Source: Adiantum capillus-veneris
Lineage: Eukaryota > Streptophyta > Polypodiopsida > Polypodiales > Pteridaceae
Assembly (NCBI GenBank): GCA_014529385.2
Contig: CM043959.1
Location: 49,793,122-49,857,121, forward strand
DNA length: 64,000 bases
Reading direction: 5' to 3'
Part shown: in pieces, positions 55,990 to 64,000 of the stretch
How positions within the stretch are numbered: position 1 is the first letter of the stretch
How the letters are laid out: each line of letters begins with the position of its first letter
The notes under the pieces: model-generated
The model's database searches: none
What the model was told of the DNA's origin: nothing
Seen by the model: only the letters and a program-made list of their open reading frames with translations
Translations under genes and position numbers: made by a program

Positions 55990-57985
55990 GAAGATGCATG
56001 ATACAATGGCTGAAAATGCAGCAGCCATCACTTTTCTTCAAGCGTCCCTACCACATATTCCACATAGCAAGATACACATATATGTGTTTACTGAGCAGGC
56101 ATAATCAATGCTATAGTTATGGGATTTACATGTGGTTGTATAGGTTACAAGGTTGGATTTGGACACAACCATTATCAAAGAAGTTCTTGATTCTTTTAAT
56201 GCTGAGGAAGGCAGTGCCATTGTTAATGGAGTAAAAATAACAGTGGCACCTGACGACATTGCCTATGATTTCAAAATGCCCAACAAGACAAAGCCAACCA
56301 CAGCATCTGCGGATGAAGCACCCAAAAAAGAAAAGAAAGGCTGGTGCACAAGGGGTTTCGGTAGCAGGACTCAATGTCCCCTCAACCTACAGGTTTGTTA
56401 CTGGGGCTATCACCTTGAATAAAAATCCCACATATGTGTCAGAGAAATTGATTGCCAAGCTCTCGCAACAAGGCTAAATGCTAAAGCTAAAATCAATTTG
56501 TGCTAGATCTTGTCACACAATGTTTTACAACAGACTACCAAGCTAAAATCTCAGAGTGTATTCAAGGCTTGGTATGTATGATAATTTTTGTAGTGGACTA
56601 CTGCTCCAAAGCCTCTTTCAAGGTAAGGATGGCTTGGAGTCCAAAGCCCATTCCAGTCGGTAACAATGTAGAGCTATATTCACATGAAGAGGCTCCAGGC
56701 AATCAATTGGCCACAACTAGACAGAAGAGGCAGGCCACACAAGTGGGGGTTGGTGGTTCAAAGAAACCAAGGATTGTGTTTACAAAGAGTACTACTCTAC
56801 TGAAGCAACTGGAGAGTCAGGTCCAGCCCTTGGCCATTGAAAAATCCTCAGTAGGCCAAACTTCAACAATAACCAAAGAGCAGACTCCAATAGAAATCAA
56901 CATTGGAAAAGGCCAGCAAGAAACACCAAGCACTGAGCAGTTCGCAGTCAATACTAACAAAGGAAAGGGCCCAGCACTTGCCAGCCCTCCAACCACCAAA
57001 ATCCTTTTCAATGAAATGGATTTATCCGTAGCCAAGAAGGATCGTTTGCACCAATTACAACATAACCCTCTCAAAGGCCAATTGATTCTTCAAAAACGAG
57101 ATTTGGTAGCATTGCCATAGATAGCTCTCGTCATGGTTTATGAGCCAGTTCAATCTGACTCGGCTACAATAGGTGATGCTGCTCAACGCTTATCCAAGCA
57201 TCATGGAACACCATTGTCAATTCCTTAGGACAGATGATGGATGCGTCAGCTTCTAATAAAGAAGTGGCTAAGTTGAAAGAAGAAATAGGAAGCAGCAAGC
57301 ACAACAGATTCAAAAACTTCAGAAGGATGTGGCCGCACAACCTCTCATGCATGGTATTGCTAAAAATCAGTCAGCACGCACAATTAAGGAGCTGCAAACA
57401 AAGTTGTTGAGGTTAGAAACAGAGAATCGGCAATTAAATGAAGACAGGGTAGCAGCTTTGAGAGACACGGATAGATTTCATACTCTGCTACGTGTGAAGC
57501 ATGCAGACTTCAAAGAAATACTGACAACCCAAACTACATTAAAGACTTCCCTGACAGAAAGATACATCTATAATAACCTTGTTGATATCCTGAATCCACA
57601 AGGCAATGTCACTTTGAATATGGACAATTTGAAGGCACTCATGGAGACTATGTAGAGTGATCTGTAAGAAAAGCTCTCCGAATACAACACATCCTTAGCA
57701 AATAAGGCCATCATGGATTATATTAGTAAGCAAAATGATCCTGACAAGGAGTCTGAGAGGGAAGAAGAGCAGGATGAGGAAGGGAAGGACAACCCGGTAG
57801 ACAAACCTAATGATGATGATTTTCTTCCTTCCACACCCTCAGGCTCTAGATCTGGTGGATCAGCTGCTACTACAGGGGGAACTGAACCCAGAAAAGACCA
57901 GCCAAATAGGCTCTGGATCTGGTGGATCAACTGCCACATAGGTGGTAGTGAACCCAACAAAGACAAGCCAAACAGGCTCTGAGAG
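55990..57985 (+). pseudogene. Accessory ORF downstream of integrase in element H
   Basis: Blocks in order: RLDLDTTIIKEVLDSFNAEE, GVKITVAPDDIAYDFKMPNK (compare EKVHLSPGVVAQVFQLPF in element E), then SECIQGLVCMIIFVVDYCSK, and a linker with KRQATQVGVGGSKKPRIV. A heptad-like coiled coil follows at 57380-57480 (ELQTKLLRLETENRQLNED), and an acidic tail (ESEREEEQDEEGKDNPVDKP). The layout matches the ORF of element E: conserved core, helical region, basic patch, coiled coil. Several stops and frame changes interrupt it. Function unknown; no membrane anchor apparent. Confidence 0.6.
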
Positions 57986-57990
57986 CTGGT
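57841..57990. repeat. 66-67 bp tandem repeat at the end of the element H accessory ORF
   Basis: Units begin AGGCTCT at 57841, 57908 and 57974 (third truncated). They encode a Gly/Ser-rich tail (SGGSAATTGGTEP). The first unit is 67 bases, so the second is read in a shifted frame. Confidence 0.85.
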
Positions 57991-57994
57991 GGAC

Positions 57995-59161
57995 CAGCCA
58001 CCATAGTATGGTGTATAACTGCAGATATGGTGCGTGGACTTTGGGAGTTAACATACTTCACTATTTCTTCAGTTAATCCCACAAAAAATTGTTGTTTTTT
58101 CTCTCCAAAATCCATCTTTTTGAAGACAGTGGCTTTGAGATGTAGGTCCCAAACAGTGTCTACATGTTTGTGAATGGATTCGTAGGGAGAGATCTTCAAG
58201 ATTCGGCATTTGGTGAATACCTTGTCTTTGGCATCGGTGTCCAAAAATTGCTTCATGATGGAAGACCTTAAAGCTTTCCATGTTTGTGGAGCTTCACTGT
58301 TGGCCCGTAGGCTAGTTCACCATTGCGTGGCGGACTTTTGAAGTGCATAGCTACATGGCATAGCTTAGAGGACTTTGTGAAGCCTTCATCTCCAAACGCC
58401 GCATCAAATTGTTGGATAAAGGCCAAGACTTTGTCCGTAGCACCAAAGGTGCCATCGTAGGTAAGGAAAGAGATGCTCTTTCCTCCCTCTTTGAAATTTT
58501 TGATCTTGGACGACCTCTTCCACATGGCATAGGATTTCCTATGGCCTCTTCTTTTTGATGGTTCAAAAGTTTCACCATCCCTTTCTTTAGAAGATGAAGA
58601 TTTTGAGGAAGATGAAGAAGAGGGTGACCTCTTTCTCGCCTTTTTATTGCCTTGGTTCTCTTTGTCCACACCATCACTTTCTTCATAAGAAGAAGAGGAT
58701 GAAGAAGATGGAGAAGAGGGTGACCTCTTTCTTGCCTTTTTCTTCTCTTGCTTTTTGTACCCCTTTTTGAATTATGGTGGGAGAAGTGTGCGACGGTCTT
58801 CTTTGTTTAGGAGGTGATGGAGAGCGTTTAGATCACCGTCTTCGTGGAGCCATCTCCGCCAAGGGGGCATGAGACTCGCTTCTTTCTTGTTCCATCGGTG
58901 GGGGTCTTGAATTATCCTTTGGGAAGGACATTTGTCGTCAAGAAGAAATTTTTTGATCCCTTCGTATGGAGCCTCTTCTTCTTCATGAATCAGAGAGAGG
59001 CTTCTTTTGGAAGTCTCGCAAGGAGGCTTCCTAGGTGCTCTCTCGTCATGGTGGGGAGCTTGGAGAATACCATGAGCACAAAGCTGCCGTTGCACTTCAC
59101 TTTGGAGGGATGGATTGCCCATGGCTTGTTGAAGCCTAGAAACAAGGTAGTTAACAAGCAT
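57995..59161 (-). pseudogene. Gag of element B, truncated
   Basis: 59161-58772 is an N-terminal region of this lineage's gag (MLVNYLVSRLQQAMGNPSLQ...). A Lys/Ser-rich stretch follows with an in-frame duplication of about 30 codons beginning KKARKRSPSS (copies near 58725 and 58635). The capsid-like domain is SFLTYDGTFGATDKVLAFIQ, QFDAAFGDEGFTKSSKLCHV, then after a one-base shift near 58340 a W-stop (TGG TGA) and LRANSEAPQTWKALRS. After another change, DFGEKKQQFFVGLTEEIVKY and SPRTISAVIHHTMVA complete it. It stops mid-domain at the junction with element H; the zinc knuckle is absent. Confidence 0.8.
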
Positions 59162-59460
59162 AGGGGCTCGAATACAATTAATTGCAAGGAATACAAGAGA
59201 GGGTCTTTCAACACCAAAACAACACGGGCTCTTGTCAAGCTTCTAATAGATCAATAGTGGTTAAGCCATAGGCAAGCCCCATAGGAATCCACTATTAAGA
59301 CCATAGCCCTCGATGGTGATGCCCCGTTATCTACACGAAGACAGGTGCACTACAAGGCTGAAAAATCCCTATTCTACTTACTCAATGGTAGTTAATAATA
59401 CCAACCATTTATAGCTAGCTTGAGTACCTCCCTTCTTGAGCAAGAAAAGAGAAACCTTGT

Positions 59461-59472
59461 GCTCTGATACCA
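59461..59472 (-). promoter_or_regulatory. Primer binding site of element B (initiator Met tRNA)
   Basis: The minus strand reads TGGTATCAGAGC, one base after the LTR end at 59474. This is the classic plant initiator-tRNA primer site and it fixes the LTR boundary. Confidence 0.9.
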
Positions 59473-59473
59473 A

Positions 59474-60993
59474 TGTAACATTTAATGGCCTAGTAACTTG
59501 TGTGTAGCGGCAAATGGCATGAACATAGTGAGCATTCCATTAGAATAGATTCCTAATGGGCATAACAAGAGTGGCTGGGTGGAGAGTGCAACAAAAATCA
59601 TAACACCTAGTTAGATAGCCATGAACAATACTTCAAAATAGAGAGAAATTAAGCTATTGACAACAATTGAGGATCGGATTTACATGGAGCCGGTCCCTCC
59701 TCCTAAAGTCTTTGTATTATAGGTTTCCCCCATCAAGAGAGACATTTTACAATACAATTCTTTGTGTTCCTTCAATAACTAGGTAGTGCGAAGATGGAAG
59801 ATTCAAGCACTAAGCAAAACACTTATAAAACATAACATCAATTCCCTCATGGTCTCATACCCAAGACCTCACACACCTTAGAAGATGGTGATGGCTAGCG
59901 GGGTATCACAGTTAGCATGGTAGAGGATATGAGCATACATTGAAGCTTGGATCATGTTTGGATTTGCATCACAAAGCTAAGAGTTGTTGGTGTAGGCCTC
60001 CCTTCTCACAAGCTTGGAGTAGGTGATAAGCTTTCCATAAAAGCTTGGGAAGGAGAGAGAGAGAGTATTCTTGCTCCACACATGTGATTGTGTGAGTGTG
60101 TGTGTGATAATGACTTGACAAATTTACCCCCCTCTCTCTCTTGGTCGACCCCTCATGCAATTTACTCATGCTGACACCCCATTGGACCTCTCCAAGCTTA
60201 GCCAATGAGAATTAAGTAGCATAAGTGATAGCCTTTTGACATGTGTATCCCTTTACCCTTTTGTGAGAGCTTTAGGTAATTCATTAATGCACATAAACTC
60301 CCATTGGACCCCTTTGTCTCCTAGCCAATAGGAATCAGGCAAGCCATTTGGCTACTGAATGCTCATTGGACCCCTTGGGAGACTATCCAATAGTCTTCTA
60401 GAGATCTTGATTATTATTGGTTCTTTTATTAAGTGTTTTTAGATGTATTAAACTAGATCGACTCTAGCCTAATTCTCTTTGGTCCACCTCCATGGCCATC
60501 CAATAGGATTTGAGTGCACCTTGTGGGCATCTGGGCTAGGGAGATAACATGTCTCCCTCATTCCCTTTGTGTAAAGGAATCTTGTGAGTGTGTGTTTGTG
60601 TGTGTGTGTGTGTGCGTTTCTCTCTCATTCCCTACTTGCAAGGCTCACCCCCTTTTTTGTAGGAGTTTTGAAGACTTTTTGGGTACACACACAAAGATCC
60701 AGTTTCCCTAGTGTTTGACCTTTGAACACAACCTTTGAATTTTGGAACCTTAGCATTTTGGAAGTCTTAATGGTCTGAACCTTAGGGTCTTTAAAGCCCA
60801 TTGTTGCACATTTATCTTTGGCAGATGGCCCCCCCATTGTATCCCTATTTTCCCTACTTTGGATCCCTACTATGGTCGGTTTTCCAGCTTAACCAATATT
60901 CTAGCTTTTTCTCCCCTGGCACTTCTGCATATTAAGTGATCAGTTTAACATGTGAAAATCATTCCAGAGAATTAGATATTAGCTATTATGACA
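59474..60993 (-). repeat. 5' LTR of element B
   Basis: 1520 bp; plus strand begins TGTAACATTTAATGG and ends CTATTATGACA. Relative of 8143-9722, with the same ATTGGACC/CCAATAG boxes. The flank beyond 60993 is CAATC. Confidence 0.9.
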
Positions 60994-61389
60994 CAATCAC
61001 TCATCAATGACGCCCTCCAAATGAATACTGTCATGGATCTGCATGGAGAAATGCAAAAATTCAAACTCTACATGGGATAGTGGAAGATCCAGCTCCGTGG
61101 GTTAGCGAAGATCACAGATCAATTACTTCAACTGACTGTGGAGTCTTCCAAAATTCCTAAAAAGATATCACTACCAAACCAGGACTAGGCCTAAAATGCA
61201 GAGAAATGGTTGAGATTCTCTTTGAATCTAGAACTAAGACAAATCAGCCTCTCCGACAGGGATGGATCCACACATCCTCGCATTGTCATAAATATGCCAG
61301 AACCCATCTGACAAAGGGCAAATGCAGTTTATATGATCACAACACCAAAACCTAAAACGCCCTCATGCCTTATGAATTTGAGATGTCCA
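60994..61389. other. Decayed retroelement-like sequence
   Basis: Plus-strand reading gives loosely protein-like text with many stops. I cannot assign it. It leads into the 310-bp tandem duplication. Confidence 0.3.
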
Positions 61390-62010
61390 CTGAAAGGCAG
61401 GATCAATTTAAGCAGAAGGGCATTTACAGACTTATCTAGAAGGACAATGCTGACACTCGGACTTCTGAGGCACCAACACAGAAGAAGGGCAAGATGAAGT
61501 GGGTTCAGTGGAAGGATAATGGGTAGTTCCATCTCAAAATCAGATGGTGGATTTTTCTAACCATCCAATAGGCACTGGAATCTCCTTGGCTGGATACCCT
61601 TGGAATTACAACTATATGGGTGTCAAGCACTCAACAAGTATGAAGTATGGTATAAACCTAGAAACACCAAAAGAGTACTATCATGAGGAACATCGTGCAC
61701 TGAAAGACGGGATCAACTTGAGCAGGAGGCCATTTATAGACTTATTCAGAAGGACAATGCTGACATTGGGACTTCTGAGGCACCAACATAGAAGAAGGAA
61801 AAGATGAAGCAGGTTCAATGGAAGGATACTGGGTAGGTCCATCTAAGAATCAGATGGTGGATTTTTCTAACCATCCAATAGGCACTGGAATCTCCTTGGA
61901 TGGACACCCACGAAATTACAACTATATGGGTGTCAAGAACTCAACAAGCATGAAGTATGGTATAACTTAGCAATACTAAAATAGTACTATCATGAGAACC
62001 ATCGACCAAC
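61390..62010. repeat. 310-bp tandem duplication
   Basis: Units about 61390-61699 and 61700-62010 with a 310-base period (GATCAATTTA at 61401, GATCAACTTG at 61711). Each contains TCTAACCATCCAATAGGCAC and ACAACTATATGGGTGTCAAG. The identity looks about 90%. Unit 1 has an 87-codon open stretch (61544-61807), not recognised. Confidence 0.9.
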
Positions 62011-62029
62011 TTAGAAAACCAGAAGGGTT

Positions 62030-62585
62030 TAGGGTTTAGGGTTTTGGTGGCATTTTTCCAATTAGAATAAATTTTGGATTATGCCAAAATTCAAGAAAGG
62101 AGGGAAGGATGTAGAAGGCGAGGCGAGTCCCAACAGGTGGGAATTTCCCCTTAGAAGGCCAACGAGTGGGAAACGAGAATAGCTCACTGGCAGTGATTAC
62201 CGTAATTATTGTATGCAGTTACTGTAGTAACTCCTCAGAGCTATAAATAGGACCCACTACACTCTGTAACCAGGATTCTTGGCTTTTTGGCTTTTGGATT
62301 TCTAAACACTTTTGGATTTCTAAACACTTTTGGTTTACGAGCTCTTAGCTTCTAGATTCACTCTTATAATCATTTACTCGTGTATTCAGCCTTGTAATCA
62401 TTTACTCCTATAATCATCTGAGCTTAATCTTGTTGTACAGTGTACTGGTTATCCTCGAGTTAATGATCTGAATCTAAAAATACCATTTCTAGTCTTCCAG
62501 TTGCGTCTTTCATTTCCTTATATCATTCGATTTTAGTTCTCTATTTCAGCCTAATACTCTGTTTCAATTCTCACTAACTGACTGG
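62030..62585 (+). repeat. Probable LTR (ends not defined)
   Basis: CTATAAATAG at 62241-62250 is a good TATA box, with a likely transcript start about 30 bases on. The downstream region is T-rich with several TAATCATTTACTC repeats and no coding. It stops where minus-strand element J RT sequence begins at about 62586. It resembles a U3-R-U5 arrangement, but no partner copy is in the window. Three TTTAGGG-like units lie just before it (62025-62045). Confidence 0.4.
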
Positions 62586-63480
62586 GCCTTCTTAAGTGCA
62601 TTAGTCAATGGAGATGCAATTTTAACATAGCCTTCAATAAAAGTACTATACCATCATTTTAAACCAATAAAGACACGTACTTTCTTTATTGATTTTTGTG
62701 TAGGCCAAGCTACATTAGCTTCTATCTTACTTGGATAAGTAAAATCACCATCCTTGGCCATAATGAATCCCAAATAAGCCACCATGTCAAGAAAGAAGGT
62801 GCATTTGCTATGCTCAGCATAAAGCTGATTCTGACGTAGAAGTTAAAGTGCTCGTTGCACATGTTGTTCATGTTCTTCTCTGCTCATTTAGTAAACTAGG
62901 ATACCATCAAAGAAGACAAGAACAAAATCAATAAGATGCTCTCTAAACACATCGATCATAAGACAATTAAAAGTTGCAGGAGCATTTGTAAGTCCAAAAG
63001 GCATGATTGTAAATCCATAATGTCCAAAACAAGTGTCGAATCTTGTCTTTGGTATATCCTCCTCCTTGATTGAGATTTGGTAATACCTTGACTTAAGATC
63101 AATTTTTGTGAAGATAGAAGCTCCATGTAATCGATCAAGTAAGTCATCAATCCTTGGTATTGAATACTTATTCTTGACTTTTACCTCATTCAATCCACGA
63201 TAATTGATACAAATACATAGAGTATCATCCTTATTTTGATTAAAGAGAACACAAGTACTCCATGGAGAAACACAAGGCTGAAAGAATCCTTGTTCAAGAA
63301 GCTAAGTAAGTTTCTCTTTGAGTTCCGTAGACTCAAGTAATGACATTTTGTATGGTCTACGAGCAATTGGTTAAGCTCCTGGAATAAGCTCTATTGCATG
63401 ATCAACTTCACCTTAGGCAATAAGTGTAAAAGTTATTTGGAAAATAAATCATCAATTTCTGTAAACCATTTGGTTTCAGG
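62586..63480 (-). pseudogene. Reverse transcriptase of gypsy element J
   Basis: 63193-62888 reads [60 protein letters not shown] and the catalytic box [11 protein letters not shown], where the second Asp of the FxDD motif has become Gly. Beyond a stop the RT thumb continues with frame changes to about 62586 (SKCTFF, AYLGFIM, KSIKKVRVFIGLKWY). Upstream (63200-63480) RT N-terminal text is broken by stops. Dead. Confidence 0.85.
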
Positions 63481-63524
63481 CGTGTCTGACTTCTTTCCTG
63501 TAGGGTTAATCTGTACTGCTTAAA

Positions 63525-64000
63525 TCATTTCATTCTTCCTCTGTAACTCTTCATAAGTATGGTAAAGTTCACTAGTTTAAGGTTATTCTCCCATTTCTCA
63601 GTAACTATAACTCTAGAGTTTTGGTTATTTACAAAAGTCAATGAAGCATCTTTACAACGAATGTGAGCATCAAAGGCCTTAAGCCAATCCATTGCTAGGA
63701 TTCCATCATAGACTCCTATGGGTAAGACTCTAAAATTTGCAAAAGTGTTGTGACCATCCAAAACAAAATTGAAGTTACCCTTTAAAGTAGAAGATTTAAC
63801 CTTCCTACCCATAGCTAATTCCACTGTAAAGTATGAACCAGGGTGTTCAAGAAAAATGAGGTTTCTAATGCACCTATGAGATACAGAAGAATGTGTACTC
63901 CCATATCAATCAATAAGGTAAAATAATTACCTTGATACTCTATTGGGGTTTGAATTATTGAAAATTTTTCATTCACTCCGTGATGTTTAATTGGAGCATG
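63525..64000 (-). pseudogene. Aspartic protease region of gypsy element J, cut by right window edge
   Basis: 63824-63525 reads GHNTFANFRVLPIGVYDGIL, AMDWLKAFDAHIRCKDASLT, matching the C-terminal half of plant gypsy retropepsins (the 'YDVILGMDWL..H.A.I.C' block). The active-site part lies around 63830-64000, where a homologous pattern (YQGNYFTLLIDMGVH-like reading with stops) is only partly visible. Confidence 0.65.

Larger units (their letters stand above)
54865..57990 (+). mobile_element. Element H: fragment of a gypsy element related to E
   Basis: Contains the end of an integrase and a downstream accessory ORF, both related to element E but on the plus strand. No LTR is seen. The left end abuts a copia fragment. 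The right end abuts the gag of element B at about 57990-57995, where the reading switches from H text (plus) to gag text (minus) within a few bases. Confidence 0.75.
57995..60993 (-). mobile_element. Element B: 5' part of a chromovirus of the same LTR family as element A
   Basis: Minus strand: 5' LTR 60993-59474, primer site TGGTATCAGAGC at 59472-59461, leader, and gag ending abruptly at about 57995 where element H begins. Protease, RT, integrase and the 3' LTR are missing here. The LTR is homologous along its full length to the 3' LTR of element A at 8143-9722. Confidence 0.85.

Noticed and set aside
8143..60993. Treating A and B as one element with a 44-kb nested insertion
   Set aside because: The flanking 5-mers differ and a part of gag-protease is missing, so it is listed as a hypothesis and not annotated as a single element.
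62025..62045. Interstitial telomere repeat (TTTAGGG-like)
   Set aside because: Only about three imperfect units next to an LTR-like region; too short to mean a former chromosome end.

Overview
The window is a gene-poor stretch of a land-plant nuclear genome, built almost wholly of nested and decayed transposable elements. Evidence: several Ty3/gypsy LTR retrotransposons with plant-type primer sites, a CACTA (En/Spm) DNA transposon with a 3-bp target duplication, long CT/AG microsatellites, and fragments of typical plant nuclear genes (a PLS-type PPR protein, a MATE/DETOXIFICATION transporter, and the N-terminus of the BRR2 spliceosomal helicase). The wording of the PPR fragment resembles fern or lycophyte PPRs as I remember them. 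That is a weak inference and the only taxonomic hint. I see no intact host gene, rRNA or tRNA gene.

Layout. 1-~6100: 5' part of a minus-strand gypsy element (LTR, Asp-tRNA-type primer site, gag with four CCHC knuckles, protease) running off the left edge. 7540-7905: PPR pseudogene. 8143-~13550: 5'-truncated minus-strand chromovirus A (protease tail, RT, RNase H, integrase, chromodomain, 3' LTR) with a 262-bp internal duplication. 14334-19049: complete CACTA element with TIRs and CTT target duplication, a spliced tnpA-like gene and a tnp2 remnant lacking its catalytic core. 19138-19429: MATE pseudogene. 22297-31189: complete minus-strand gypsy element E (385-bp LTRs, TTCAT target duplication) inserted in an older LTR (F), with an extra ORF after integrase. 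33575-34515: BRR2 pseudogene between inverted C/G-run repeats. 34516-~36470: chromovirus integrase tail (K) and LTR. ~36480-41200: unrecognised coding-like sequence in a 2.15-kb tandem duplication. 43041-51959: complete plus-strand gypsy element G with two RNase H domains. 52411-54110: LINE ORF1-like (DUF4283) pseudogene split by a ~0.95-kb insertion. 54739-57990: copia integrase scrap, then element H (integrase tail and a 3' ORF related to that of E). 57995-60993: 5' end of a second chromovirus, B, of the same LTR family as A. 61390-62010: 310-bp tandem duplication. 62030-62585: LTR-like sequence. 62586-64000: minus-strand gypsy RT/protease (J) running off the right edge.

How the parts work together. 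The gag-pol genes supply the replication machinery of their own elements. Every copy carries nonsense codons, frameshifts, duplications or missing catalytic residues, so none looks autonomous. Several long coding blocks are broken only by in-frame stops, which fits substitution decay of methylated DNA more than indel decay. The most unusual items are the repeated unrecognised coding-like block at 36-41 kb, the BRR2 fragment bracketed by a short inverted repeat family that recurs at 53 kb, and the accessory ORF shared by E and H.

All reading was by eye. Element ends supported by target duplications are exact; other boundaries may be off by tens of bases or more.
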